Source: Rosellinia necatrix (lineage: Eukaryota > Ascomycota > Sordariomycetes > Xylariales > Xylariaceae). From it: a stretch of 64,000 nucleotides of DNA. A model generated the notes under the pieces. That model was not told where the DNA came from and ran no database searches. It was given only the letters and a program-made list of their open reading frames with translations. Position 1 is the stretch's first letter; every line of letters begins with the position of its first letter. The position numbers and the translations under genes are program-made. Location: positions 3,782,001 through 3,846,000 of the forward strand of contig JAGYVD010000001.1 in assembly GCA_021209875.1 (NCBI GenBank), in the 5' to 3' direction. Positions 34,275 through 45,535 of this stretch are shown in pieces.

Positions 34275-37200
34275 TTATGATGTTTTGCCCTTACTCGTAC
34301 CCGAACTCGGCCCCGGACTCTTCCCAGCAACACTCGACGGCGGCGTCAGACTCGTGCCGAACAGGGTCTTCCATGCCGCCTTCTGCTCGCCCGTGAGGGA
34401 GCTGAAGTCATTGACCGTCACCGAGAACTGGAGTGCCGACACGTTCTTGGCCATGCCGTTGTCGCTGACGGCCGCGTTGTAGCTCACCGACGAGATGGTC
34501 GCCCATGACTTGTGGTGGATCAGGTTGGCCGACTTGATCTGGCTGCGCTCCGAGTCCTCCTTCATGTTCTGGATGTAGTTGTAGTCGAGGAACTTGGTCT
34601 GCCCGTCGTCGTACAGGTGGCGCAGCCCGTACTCGGCCATGATGATGCCCGACACCCTGCGCGCCCGCTCGAGCAGCTCGGACCGCACCTGGTACTGCTT
34701 GGTTGGGTCCAGGGTGTCGTAGTCCTTCATCTGCTCGTCGTAGCCCGAGCCGGCGAACTTGAAGAACAGCTCGTTCCACCGGTCGTTCCACTTCCCGAGC
34801 TTGCTGCCGTTAGCCTCGCCGCCGACGGTGCAGATGCGGTGCACCTCGTCCGTGATGGACACCGTGAAGTTGTCCACGTCGATGCCAATCTTCTTGAACT
34901 GGTCGCGGTACTCCTGCGGGTACACATGGTGCAGCTGTGTGCGCTCCCACGTGGCGGCGAGCAAGTTGCGCATCGCCGTCTCCCCCTGGATGATGGTGTT
35001 TGGGTCCGAGGGCATTATCGGCGCCGTGGCCTTGGATTCTTTGCGGATGCTGATGATCCTCTTGTAGCGAAGCTTCATGCGCGAGTCGCTCTGCTCCTTC
35101 GGTGTTTTCTTGATCGTCTTGGTGGCCCCGGGGACCCCCCCGGCACCCCCGCCCTTCGTAGCCTTGGTCTTGCCCAACCCGGTCGGGTCGGAGTACTCTG
35201 TTGGCCGGCAGCCCACGTACGCGAAGGTATTCAAGTCATCATCTATACCAGCCGGGTCGGCTGAGATCCATCGTCCCAGCCAGGGCGCATAGTATCGCGC
35301 CTCGGAATAGTAGAAGCCGTTTTCTTTATCCCGTTCCTTGCTTGCCCAGCGGAAGCGCTTCGGTCTCTGCGTATCCTGCATCTGGTACATCGTACTCCCA
35401 TACGCGCTATACTCCTCGTACGAGACCAGTTCCCCATTCTCGTCTACCTCTATAGCGACGGCGTCGAGATGGTCAACAACCTGGTACCGAATGAGACGGC
35501 CGGGATGATCATCCCCAGTCCAGTCTTCGATGAGGGCGAGGCGACCGTTGGATCCATGGACGTGCGTGGTTTGGCTCTGCGTAGTCACTGCTACTCCGTC
35601 GCCGGCATACTTGCGGAACAACTCGTAGTCTCCCAGATAAGTCCACTCCTTGAGCTTCCTCGGGGACGATACCAGGCTTCCCACACCTTCCTGCCGCTCG
35701 ATAACCTTGCGGATTCTCGTCCCCCGGTTATCGTATACATACCATGTCCTCTCTGGCGTCGCGCCTCCATTGTCGCCGTCATCCTTGACGTTTTGGCTAG
35801 TTGTCATCTTAAGCTGTTCTAAAGAGTTCCATCCCATACTCGTGAGATGCGGCATCAACGTCAGACACCCAAATTCCCCGCCTTTGCCGTCATAACCGTA
35901 CTTGTCTATTACGCTACCGACCTGTGTGCTGCTGAGTCGATTGCCCATCTTTTCCGGCTCCAGGGCGCTCGCCTCCTCGTACTTGTACGACCTCGTCCAT
36001 GCCGGGGCCTTCTCGTCGGCTGTACTATGCTGGATGGAGAGTATATTATTCGCCGAATCGTAGTTGAAAGACTCTACATAACGACTCAGCGGGTCCCCAC
36101 TCCTCGGCTCGTTTTCAAAGGCCTGAAACGCCCCTGGAGGAGCAGCCTTGCCTCCCTCATCTAGCTGCTCGCGGCCTGAAGACTCTATGAGGCGATAAGT
36201 CGCGTCGTAGGTGTACTCGACATCAGCACTGACTACACGGTTTCGGAAGAAGACGTCCTGCTGGGCATTATTGCTGATATATGTGATGTTGCCTGACGGG
36301 TCGTAAGTGTACCCCAGATCCTGGATCTTTGAACCAGCTTTCTGAGAAGATACAGTTTGGCGGGCCTTCAGAAGCAGAGTCAAGTTGTCAAAGTCATTGA
36401 TGGTACGCTGGCCGTTACCGAAAGAAATCGTCGTCGCATAGGCGAGCTCATTATACTCGACGCCAGTGACATATGCTACCCACAAGAGGTCATCGCTGTT
36501 GGGTTTCTTCTCGCCCCGGACGTTGGACTCGATCGTCTCTGGGAGTCCGGCAATATTATAGGCGTAACGAAGCGCACTTCCGTCCGCAGATTGTGAGTAA
36601 GTAGTCTGACCAAGAGCGTTGGTATACGTTGTCTGGGGGTGAATATCCGGTTCTAAGGCGATACTTGCTATATCAGTCCAGTCTAGTGTCGAGGTGTACT
36701 CGACTGCGAGCTGTCTCTGCCGAGTAACCAGTTCGCCCTTGAAGTTAAACCCGGTATTTGTCTCGGTACCTGCTTGGTCATAGATGTGGAATAGTTGGCC
36801 TCTCAAGTTCCGCTTTTCCGGTTCCGACTCGCTCTCTCCATATACGCGCATCTCAAACAAGGTCTCCTTCGTACCGTCTTCTCCCCCCTCAAGCAAATAT
36901 TTGTGAGTCTCGCGTCCTAGAGCATCATAATCTCTTCGCCACTTCTGTTCGTTGCCGTGCCACGACAGCACCAAGGATGCCGTAGCGTCATGAAGTATCC
37001 AAGTGTTGGCCGTGTCCATGGTTTCCTTTATTGCCTCGTTGCCGACCGCATCATATGTCTTCCGTTCGATCAGGCGGCCCTTTGCATCTCGCGTCTCCCG
37101 CGGTAAGCCTTTGGCATCGAACACGCGATATGTAATGAACTTTTCACTGTTACCATTATCCTTAGTCGAGAGGAACTCGTTGCCCATGGCATCGACGGCG

Positions 37201-40200
37201 ATGATCATCGGCGTGTTATTATGTAAGGCTGATTTTTCTGCTGCTTTCTTCTCTGCAGCTCCCATCGCGCCATCTTTCCTCTGGTCGTGCCACGTTGGAA
37301 GGTATTCGCTATCTGGCAGCCTTGAGAAGTATGTCCCCACATCCGGATCGTTCTTCGGGTCCATGAGCACCGTATCATTCGCATCAAACTGGGTTGTCTC
37401 CCATGAATCATAGACAACTTTCGTCCAAGTCTTATTCGGCATGGCCGTTGCCACAAGTCGACCCAAGGCATCATACATAAAGTACGGGCTGACTCCCACT
37501 TTCCAGTCGGCTTTGAAAGCATGTGTATCATCGAAAAAGGGGTTAAATACACGCACAGCGTTATCCTTGTTATCGAGAACCTTCCAGGCGCTCCCAACCC
37601 AACGAGGAGTCAGAGGCGTCGCCGAATCATGCTCAGCGATGGCTTTGGTCTGCACTTCACGGCCAAGGCCGTCGAAGTAAGTAAAAGAGATATGAATTTG
37701 CGTCGTAACCCCATCAGCAAGGTTTGACACGTGAGTGAATCTGCTGAGGGTCGCCACAAACGTTGGCGTGGATGGCCCATTTCCTTTGTAGTACTGCTCG
37801 AGGTCGTAAATATAGCGGGTCGTGGCACCCTTCAGCAGATCTGCGGAATGTTCTACAGGTTCCGCCGCGAAGTCCCCCATTTCATGCTCTGCCAACTCTA
37901 CTTGAATCCCATCTAGTGAGTCACCGAGCGTCTCGCTCTCTTTCCCCATGACAGAGCTAGCGACCAATCGCCCAAGACAGTCGTACTTAAAAGCTGAGCG
38001 GTTCCCATTTGGATCTGTTATGAGAATTGGCTTCATATTGCTGTAATCATGTACATAGCTTGAGACGTTATTTATGGCGTTAGTGCTGGCCTTGAGTGTT
38101 AAGAAGTGGCTATCCAATTCAACCGTCGATGAGAACCCATAAGGATCAATTATCCTTAAGGGCGTGAAGAAATGGGCTTTAGCAGACTCAAGTTCCTCTG
38201 CTGGCGTCGCAGCCGGATTAAGGTGGTAGAACATCTTTGCCGTCGGCAGCCACCAGTTTGCGTCATCACCTTTGAGCCTTTCATATTTATAATTATTGTG
38301 CAGGACATCCTCCTCGTCCGAGATCAGGGATTTCCCACCGCGTTTATACTTTGTGAGGAGTTCTGGCGTGAGTGCTAGAGTATACGACATACCCTCTATA
38401 GCCATCGACTCCAGGTTGCCCTGCTGCAACATGTCGGTCAAATCATTGTTACGATAAAGAGTGACATTCTTAGCCATGACGCGTTTTGCAAGCTCGCTGC
38501 CGGTGACTGGGTTGTCAAATGGCACCTCGGTGAACTTGTCGAGAATGAAACCGTCAGGCTCGAACCTCACTTCTCCCTCCTTGAGCACAACGCCAAACAG
38601 TTCATATTTAGTGGCAGAACTCTGCAGTGGTGCACGATAGTCTAAACTATATGCGTCACCTTTCTCATCCACGGCATTAGTGTACGACATATCGTCTAGG
38701 ACTATACGCGTCGTCTCTTGCAGCGCCTTTGGCTCCCCCTCGAGCGGCGATTTCCCCGCTGCCCGACCATACGATATCTGTACCGAGCAGAGGATGTTGC
38801 CGTAGTCGCCAACCTTGAGTGTCAAACCGTGCTGGATACGCCTGTCATTTTGAGGGGCAGCCTCGCGCTCCGAGCTGTACGCAATCTGCTCCCTCTGGTA
38901 GGTATGACACACGGAGACATCACTGACACCGTGGCGCTGGAGGGTCTTGACGTTGAAACCGTAGTCAATAATGCGGTAGGGAAGATCGGCCAGGGGAGAT
39001 TCGTCCAGGGCATATACCTCTTCGCGTAGGAGAGAGCCCTTGAGAGCCCTCGACGCATCTCTCGCCTCGGCGGCACTCAGATCGTCCGAGTCAAGCACCA
39101 AGTCTCTCACGACTTCCTTCGCGAAGAACTGCTCAAATTGGTCCGTCGTCAAACTAGCCGCGCCCGCATACTCCCTCGCCATCTTCTTCTGCAGTTGCTC
39201 GTGGTCTACATATACGCCGGTATGATACCATCTCTTCGTCAGTACCGGCGGCGAGAAGGACATTTCATCTACATTTGCGGCTTCCGCGGGGCTGAACTTC
39301 TCAGCCGTCCCGAAGTTCTCCGTGTCCCATTGCTCGGTCATGCCGAAGCCGCGGAACTCGCGGTCGTGTCCGTCGAAATAGCCGTGGTGATACGCATAGC
39401 GACTCGTGTGGTAGGATCGGCCGACGGCATCGTACGTCCGAACACGCTCGAGACACTGCACCGGGAAGGGCAGGCGTGTGGCCCAGGGCTTCCCCTCGAG
39501 TTCGTCGCGGAGATAGAATGCGGTGGAGGGGAGGTAGCTCAGGTTGGTTTCCTTGCCAATGTTGTTGGTGATCTTCACTAGGAGGTGTGGCTTGATGCCA
39601 TTGTTGAAGTCGATATACCTCAAAGGACTTCGAGTGTATGATGCCGCAGAAGATGACCAGACTAGGCAATTGGTGCCGTTCCCCATGAGGTCGGTAGCTG
39701 TGATACTAGCAAGCGTGTCGATGGGAGGTAATAAGTAAGACGGCAAACTCTCTGCCTTGGCCCAGCCGTTCCCCGAATTATTGAAATGCAGCGTGACGCC
39801 CTCTGCTCCAACATAGATGATATCCGTCGCTCCCGAGCCGTCAATATCAGTCATTAAAATCCGCCTCTGTGTGAACGCCTCGGGCCTATCAAAGTGCGGG
39901 GAGTCATTCATGGTCACTTTTGCCCCGAACCTGCCGTACCCGAGATTCGGCCAGTAGCAGATATCCCCGTTACGCACGCGGCACAGGTCCGACGTCCCAT
40001 CGCCGGACATATCGGCAAAGTAGACACTCTCGTCGATGTCGGAGAACAGGACGCGAGGCCCGCGTTCCTCGTCTGCCTCTCTGCGTACCCTTTGAGAAGC
40101 ACCATACCCGTCGCTTCCGAGGGATACGTGATATATCAAGACCTGGTCCTCGGTGATGAGGATGTCGGCACGTCCGTCGCCCGTGAGATCGATGAAGCGC

Positions 40201-41948
40201 ACGTTGGGGTCTTCAACATCTATACCGGAAGGCCATGACTCAAACGGCCGGAACTCGTCCCATTGCCCCGGAGCAGCGTCGGGACTTGTCTCAGCAGTCG
40301 TTTTGTAGAAGCCTTTGACCCGACCGGTCATATCGGCGACATCAAGCGACCCATCGCCGTTCAAGTCAACAAACCTCGGCTTATCAGTGTCGCTGATGTT
40401 GGGCATCGGGTCTACGACCTTCACTGGTCCCAGAGTCACCGTCTCACTAAGTGTGCCGTCCTCCAGGGAAGAGACTGTCCCCGCCGCACTCAAGTTGCGC
40501 TTGTAGAACCACGAGCCACCCTGCGCAGCAAATACGCCCTGGAGGCCTTCTCCGTAGAGATCTAGCCATTGGTACGATGAGCCCGTCACGCCTTCAGGCA
40601 GGTTTTCCAGACTCTCTGAATCTACCTCCTTCGCCACGCTCCTCGCGAGACTCTCGCCCGTGGCCGCGGCGGTGTATTCGAAATCCAGGGGCGGAAGCGC
40701 TCGTGAGAAGTAAGATCCCACGCCGTCGGGTAGAGTAGGGTCTGTGTCTCTTTTGACATATCCTTTCCTCGTGACGCTTTTTAAACAGGAGATAGTTGGT
40801 TGTTCTATATACGTGAGCTCAAGCCCATTGACAAGAAGGGCATCAACACCCAACTCGTCCGGGAAGCGATGGAACATGAGGACACGGCGACAGAGCCGGT
40901 ACGTGCGGACCTCGAATCCCGGACGGTAAGCCGAAAAGGGATCCTGCCTACATGGCCAGGGATTGTCGCCACCGGGCGTTGGTTCGTTGAGATGATGGTC
41001 CCCATAGTCAAAGGTGAGCTCAAAGGCCCAATTAGTCGATGGCATCCCACTCAACAGTGAACCTAGAGTAGTTGGATTCTCTGTGGAGGTGCGTTGAACG
41101 GGCTTGCTATTACCATATCTAATAGATTTGATATAACGCTGAGTGCTCCTGGAGATAGTCGTACGGTTTCTCTCATTAACCGCACTCAAGTCAATGCCAA
41201 CATCATCTTCCGACTTGTAGACGTAAGAGATGGTATTACCGCTAACATCATACGTTTCGCAGAGAAGCCAAGAAAATATCTGCTTATAGCCTTCGCTCTC
41301 AGACTGGATCCTCGAGCTGTCGTCACGCCCGTAGACACTCAGGACATTGTCTCTGGACGTGACACGCCAGTGCACATCTGCAGGGTCATCTTTGTGGGTG
41401 ACTCGCTCAATACGAGCAAAGTTGCCTTCGGAGCGCGGTTGGTATCTGCGAATGCTATAGTCGCCTACAATCTGCGGCTGCTTCGAGGTAGGCACCAAGT
41501 CCTCCTCGTCTTGTAGGATGAACACATCGCTATCCCGCCCATCCTCGTACTGGGGCCGTCCTTTAGACACTCGTCGCGTAATACTTCCGATATTGAGGGA
41601 CCAGCCGATCCCAAAGGGCCCGTTGCCGCTACCGGACGAGTAGCCCAGGGCCAGTGATGGCGTACCCCCTGGACGAGCCTCCGTAGCGCCTATGGGGATG
41701 GAGAGCGTCGCCGTTCCCGTCGCTGGCTGGGCGGTGAACTTTTCACCAATGCTCTGGATGGCGCCGCCTCCCGTTGGCTTCTGCACGGAGATCAACTGCG
41801 GCCCTTGGGAGGTAGATTGCTCTTCATGAGGTGCGGAGCTTGGTGTGTTGTTGCTTGGGCTCAATCCCGGAACTGGCACGGGACCTGAGCCTGGGATAGC
41901 GTTAGGCTCACCCCCTCGTGCCGAAGAAGGGATATTCGGAGCAGACAT
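34275..41948 (-). CDS. Tc insecticidal toxin-like TcB-TcC fusion (SpvB + VCBS + RHS cocoon) with variable C-terminal tip
   Basis: Homologue of bacterial Tc B and C subunits joined in one protein, as known for some bacterial Tc loci. In that family B and C form a hollow RHS cocoon that holds the cleaved toxic C-terminus of C and docks on the TcA pore. Intronless, 2557 aa. In order: disordered Pro/Ser-rich start; SpvB domain (about 50-340, GGGAIQSIGEKF); VCBS/FG-GAP beta-propeller repeats (about 520-715, LTGDGRADI, MSGDGTSDL, IDGSGATDI); TcdB middle domain (about 820-870); YD/RHS repeats (about 1300-2150, YDCLGRL, YDALGRL); RHS core with the conserved cleavage region (about 2210-2255, RYYAPWLGRW, DPTGLG). 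The tip (about 2257-2557) carries a LHHVYPQEY motif. No signal peptide. The tip is much more GC-rich than the rest. Domain identity is firm; target and activity are unknown. Confidence 0.93.
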   Translation of the reverse strand: MSAPNIPSSARGGEPNAIPGSGPVPVPGLSPSNNTPSSAPHEEQSTSQGPQLISVQKPTGGGAIQSIGEKFTAQPATGTATLSIPIGATEARPGGTPSLALGYSSGSGNGPFGIGWSLNIGSITRRVSKGRPQYEDGRDSDVFILQDEEDLVPTSKQPQIVGDYSIRRYQPRSEGNFARIERVTHKDDPADVHWRVTSRDNVLSVYGRDDSSRIQSESEGYKQIFSWLLCETYDVSGNTISYVYKSEDDVGIDLSAVNERNRTTISRSTQRYIKSIRYGNSKPVQRTSTENPTTLGSLLSGMPSTNWAFELTFDYGDHHLNEPTPGGDNPWPCRQDPFSAYRPGFEVRTYRLCRRVLMFHRFPDELGVDALLVNGLELTYIEQPTISCLKSVTRKGYVKRDTDPTLPDGVGSYFSRALPPLDFEYTAAATGESLARSVAKEVDSESLENLPEGVTGSSYQWLDLYGEGLQGVFAAQGGSWFYKRNLSAAGTVSSLEDGTLSETVTLGPVKVVDPMPNISDTDKPRFVDLNGDGSLDVADMTGRVKGFYKTTAETSPDAAPGQWDEFRPFESWPSGIDVEDPNVRFIDLTGDGRADILITEDQVLIYHVSLGSDGYGASQRVRREADEERGPRVLFSDIDESVYFADMSGDGTSDLCRVRNGDICYWPNLGYGRFGAKVTMNDSPHFDRPEAFTQRRILMTDIDGSGATDIIYVGAEGVTLHFNNSGNGWAKAESLPSYLLPPIDTLASITATDLMGNGTNCLVWSSSAASYTRSPLRYIDFNNGIKPHLLVKITNNIGKETNLSYLPSTAFYLRDELEGKPWATRLPFPVQCLERVRTYDAVGRSYHTSRYAYHHGYFDGHDREFRGFGMTEQWDTENFGTAEKFSPAEAANVDEMSFSPPVLTKRWYHTGVYVDHEQLQKKMAREYAGAASLTTDQFEQFFAKEVVRDLVLDSDDLSAAEARDASRALKGSLLREEVYALDESPLADLPYRIIDYGFNVKTLQRHGVSDVSVCHTYQREQIAYSSEREAAPQNDRRIQHGLTLKVGDYGNILCSVQISYGRAAGKSPLEGEPKALQETTRIVLDDMSYTNAVDEKGDAYSLDYRAPLQSSATKYELFGVVLKEGEVRFEPDGFILDKFTEVPFDNPVTGSELAKRVMAKNVTLYRNNDLTDMLQQGNLESMAIEGMSYTLALTPELLTKYKRGGKSLISDEEDVLHNNYKYERLKGDDANWWLPTAKMFYHLNPAATPAEELESAKAHFFTPLRIIDPYGFSSTVELDSHFLTLKASTNAINNVSSYVHDYSNMKPILITDPNGNRSAFKYDCLGRLVASSVMGKESETLGDSLDGIQVELAEHEMGDFAAEPVEHSADLLKGATTRYIYDLEQYYKGNGPSTPTFVATLSRFTHVSNLADGVTTQIHISFTYFDGLGREVQTKAIAEHDSATPLTPRWVGSAWKVLDNKDNAVRVFNPFFDDTHAFKADWKVGVSPYFMYDALGRLVATAMPNKTWTKVVYDSWETTQFDANDTVLMDPKNDPDVGTYFSRLPDSEYLPTWHDQRKDGAMGAAEKKAAEKSALHNNTPMIIAVDAMGNEFLSTKDNGNSEKFITYRVFDAKGLPRETRDAKGRLIERKTYDAVGNEAIKETMDTANTWILHDATASLVLSWHGNEQKWRRDYDALGRETHKYLLEGGEDGTKETLFEMRVYGESESEPEKRNLRGQLFHIYDQAGTETNTGFNFKGELVTRQRQLAVEYTSTLDWTDIASIALEPDIHPQTTYTNALGQTTYSQSADGSALRYAYNIAGLPETIESNVRGEKKPNSDDLLWVAYVTGVEYNELAYATTISFGNGQRTINDFDNLTLLLKARQTVSSQKAGSKIQDLGYTYDPSGNITYISNNAQQDVFFRNRVVSADVEYTYDATYRLIESSGREQLDEGGKAAPPGAFQAFENEPRSGDPLSRYVESFNYDSANNILSIQHSTADEKAPAWTRSYKYEEASALEPEKMGNRLSSTQVGSVIDKYGYDGKGGEFGCLTLMPHLTSMGWNSLEQLKMTTSQNVKDDGDNGGATPERTWYVYDNRGTRIRKVIERQEGVGSLVSSPRKLKEWTYLGDYELFRKYAGDGVAVTTQSQTTHVHGSNGRLALIEDWTGDDHPGRLIRYQVVDHLDAVAIEVDENGELVSYEEYSAYGSTMYQMQDTQRPKRFRWASKERDKENGFYYSEARYYAPWLGRWISADPAGIDDDLNTFAYVGCRPTEYSDPTGLGKTKATKGGGAGGVPGATKTIKKTPKEQSDSRMKLRYKRIISIRKESKATAPIMPSDPNTIIQGETAMRNLLAATWERTQLHHVYPQEYRDQFKKIGIDVDNFTVSITDEVHRICTVGGEANGSKLGKWNDRWNELFFKFAGSGYDEQMKDYDTLDPTKQYQVRSELLERARRVSGIIMAEYGLRHLYDDGQTKFLDYNYIQNMKEDSERSQIKSANLIHHKSWATISSVSYNAAVSDNGMAKNVSALQFSVTVNDFSSLTGEQKAAWKTLFGTSLTPPSSVAGKSPGPSSGTSKGKTS

Positions 41949-42747
41949 TATCAGGTAGTCATATCAGCATGCCCATGAAATTTTTTACGGTAAAAGAGGA
42001 GAATTTGGAGCAACATGGCCCGACCAAACATTGGTGGATGGGTGGGTGTGGACTATTTGAATCACAAAAACAGCGGTCCCGGCCCCCGACAGTCGGGACG
42101 GGCAGCAATCGGGATGCCATAAGTGAGAACCCAGAGGGGATACCCGCAGTAGCGTGGTTGCGACTTACAGGGGTTCGGATACACCTGACGGGCGATTTAC
42201 AGGAAATATTGGTGGTACTCATGGGGAGCTGAAACCATCGATTCAACCAATACATGCCGATGAACTTGCTTTTATGTTACTTCAGAAAGGGGGACAATAC
42301 GAGAACTGGCGGCTAGCATTGACTACCATAAAAACTGTGCCTAGAAAAAGATACTGGTAGCCGCCAGAGAGGTACGGGGTATTAGGGGGATGCCTAGTGT
42401 CACCTATAGGAACTTATTGTCTACTCCTTATGGTGGTGCTTACGTTGAGTATGATTTATTAAATCTTGAACATCATTATTTGTTGTGTCTCTGATTCCAA
42501 CTATAGAAACAACATACTTATACCGGTGTTATTCGATACTCGTAATCGAAATATTACTTGACCCAGACAAAAGTTCACAGTCCACGAGTCGGGGCGCACC
42601 CTATCATTGCGACTGTCGTATTCTCCTGACAAAAGCTCAGAGATGGGTTAAAATACGATCAAATTCAAGTATAGTTATAGAAATATCTTGTGTCGAAAAG
42701 AGCGGCTACTCCATAGAGCTATCTGAATCTGTTATTCCTCGTTTCCT
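41949..42747. other. Spacer between two minus-strand Tc-locus genes
   Basis: About 800 bp containing the promoter of the TcB-TcC gene and the 3' region of the 785-aa gene. No supported frame. Confidence 0.5.
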
Positions 42748-45535
42748 TCATGGCGACAAAATGAGCTTGAGCGTCTGGGGCAGGCTTTGGGCTGCTTGGC
42801 CGTCAGTTTGTGGCCAGGTCTCAGTAATAGTGACATCGTAAGTGTTAGGGACGCCGGTGCCGGCGTAAAGCGCGAGCGTGATGGCGGCCCCGGGCGCAAC
42901 GGACACTTCTCCAGCACCGGAGAAAGTCAACGGTGTGACATCGCCAACCTTGTCGCCCTTAACAAACCTGACGCTGGCAAATGCCGCCGTACCGTCATTG
43001 TCAGAGACGATCTGGTAGACATCCACCTTGCCCTTATCGTCAGGCGAGCCAATCTTCCATTTATGTACAGAAAAGTTCGCGCCAGTAAGGGGAGCACGTC
43101 CTTTGGGCTCGGAGTTCAGGAGGACGCTAAGGCCCTTGAGCGTGATGGCAGTACTGCCCTTATTAGTTCCCTGGACGAGCAACTCTACGGCCTTCTGAGT
43201 TCCCTTGACAGGCTTGTTGTAAGACCAGTTCAGCTTGGAGGTTGGTGTGATGCCGGGGGCGTTGACTTGCTTAGGTTCGAAGCCAAAATACTTCATAGAG
43301 TCCATCTGAGCGGTGGTCGGAGCAGGAATAGGAATCTTGGACGCGGTATCGAGGCTGTGGAGGCGTTGGTTAGCTTTTATCTCTCTCTTCTCCAACCCTG
43401 ATCTTTTCCAATTGCCGGAAGACAGGAGGAGGCAGGGGAAAATAAACTCACGGCTTATACTCAAGGGTAGCCAAGATTTCTCCCGTTTTGCCAACCTGTG
43501 GGTCGGAAAAGTTGAAAGTGCCATTGCCCGGGTAGACAAACTGGGCGCTCGTCTGAAACTCCTGAGCCAAATTACTCTCGAGCGTCTGAACATGGCTCCC
43601 GATCTGGTCGACGATGCTCGACCTGATTGACTCCGACTGGCCTTCAGGAGACCAAGTCTGCTGTCTCTCGGTCTGAGTCTGAACGACGTTGGTGTTGCAG
43701 TCCTTGGAGGTGCCGGCGTCAACACCCAGTTTGAGAATTCCGTCCTGAACGCTAACAATATTAATGTTCATACTCCAGGTAGATTGGAAAGTCTCCCTGA
43801 AATAAAAGAACATCAGTTAGCAAACCATTTGTCTCTCCCTTTCCCCTTTGTATAATGCGCAAAGCATAGGAAGTGCAAAACGTACCTCAGCCAGCCAAAG
43901 GGTCGCACCATATCCCAATTCTCAGACCACTCCAAATCATATTTGTACACGGTCGTCCCTGACAAGCTAAAGCCGGCATTGCCAGGCGTCCACTTAAAGT
44001 CAACTTGTGTCGTGGCGGTCGCGTCAAAGCTCCCGTACGTCCCGCTGTTGGTATTGTGGCCGATGGGGTCGAGCTTGTTTTTATACTCCGTCTTGAACTG
44101 GTACGACGTCGCGTCGGCAGGAGTCTCCGGATCATAGACCGGCTGAAACTTGAAGAAGTCGTTGGTGGAATCCTGGTGCTGGCCATCGTTGCCGACGGCG
44201 TAGCTCCAGTAGATGGTGCTGTCCCCACCGCTGGCGGAAAAACTGGGCGTGTTCGGGAAGATAATGGAAGTCTTATTGAAAGCCTGGAGCATGGGGAGTA
44301 GGAAGGTTTCAAGGAAGAGTTGGTGGCTAAGGACGTAGGTGCCATCGATGCGTGGACCCCCAATCTCGGTGGCTTGTGCGGTGAAGTTGCCACTCCCCGC
44401 GAGCTGCTTGTCGCTGGGCAGCTCATGATTTGAGACCATCTCGCAGTACAGAAACGAGTTGAGGTCACCCGGGGGGTCATAGGAAATTACGGGCTTGGGC
44501 ACGCCCTTATCCGGGTTCTTGTACCCGTAGACTTGGTGGATCAACGCGGTTGGCTGGAAGGTCGGCGTGTTAGGGTCAACTAGACGCCGGGCAAAGCGCT
44601 CGGGGGTTAGTCGCAGGAGATAAGCATTAAGTTATGGGAGGTTGCAGATGACCGGCACTTACTTTGGTCTGGAGGTGGCAGACTAAATTTGACACCCGTG
44701 GTAGTCAAGCCCTTCTTCTCTTGTGTCGTGGCCCAGTTCTTTAGCATGAACGGGAGGCTGATGTCGATTCCCACGAACTGTTTCTTCAGCTGAGCCCAGG
44801 ACCTGGGGGTCTTGTCTGGGTTATAGCCAAACTGCGAATTATCATAGTCAAAGTTGCTCCAGTGAGCATCTTGAGTTATCGGTTGCTGTTAGCGCCAGGT
44901 CTATATCTTCGCCATACACTAGTACATGATGTAAAATGTAGAAGGGTATCGCAGGCCAGCACTTACCCGCAAGCTTGGCATAAAGCCTGGCAACACTGTA
45001 GTCACCAGGTACGTCAAACTTATTGTGGATGAAGTCCCACAGCGCCTGTTGATCTGCCTTGGTATCAGGATCGGCATCGGGATTTACGACGACGCTCTGC
45101 TCCCCCAAGTCGATTGTGACAGCTAGGTTCCAGCCCGCGAGGTCCTCGACTTGATCCGGGTCGTCATCATCATCTGCCGGGATGGAGATTTGTCCGTCTT
45201 TGAAGCTAAACACAATCAATGTCAGTCGCCGTTTCAAGTACATGGGAGCTATAGGGACATTTCGTATACCGCATGACATAAAGGGCAGATGTCAGGGAGA
45301 TATCAGACCCAAGCCCACCGCCGAGCAAGAGACGGGGAGAGTTTAGGTTTCCCTTTATATCCCCGACCCTCCTGTTGGAGAAGTTAACTACGCCATACTC
45401 GGGATAAACCTCATAGAGGTTATCGAAGGATTCATTGATAAGCTTCTGCGAGACAGCGACAATTTGGTCGTAATGACCATGTGCAGTGGCAGTGGAGGTC
45501 CTGAGACGGAGCGTAGTATCAGAATCGACAACCAT
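42748..45535 (-). CDS. Tc-locus accessory protein, beta-rich, possibly P47/OrfX (TULIP)-like
   Basis: Six exons on the minus strand: 45270-45535, 44967-45205, 44663-44869, 43886-44579, 43452-43796, 42748-43354; every junction keeps phase, giving 785 aa. It lies between and is divergent from TcA, 800 bp from TcB-TcC. The N-terminus (QIVAVSQKLINESFDNLYEV, then VGDIKGNLNSPRLLLG) alternates hydrophobic and polar residues like the start of P47/OrfX proteins of clostridial toxin loci, which belong to the TULIP lipid-binding superfamily. A middle part (GTYVLSHQLFLETFLLPML) also fits that style, followed by long beta-rich segments and a C-terminal beta-sandwich-like end. No signal peptide or catalytic motif was found. 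The TULIP assignment is inference from pattern; the gene itself is secure. A chaperone or accessory role with the toxin is suggested by position. Confidence 0.75.

Noticed and set aside
34512..35264. 250-codon plus-strand open frame
   Set aside because: It is antisense to the GC-rich tip of the TcB-TcC gene; the openness follows from high GC in the true frame, and the product shows no family pattern.
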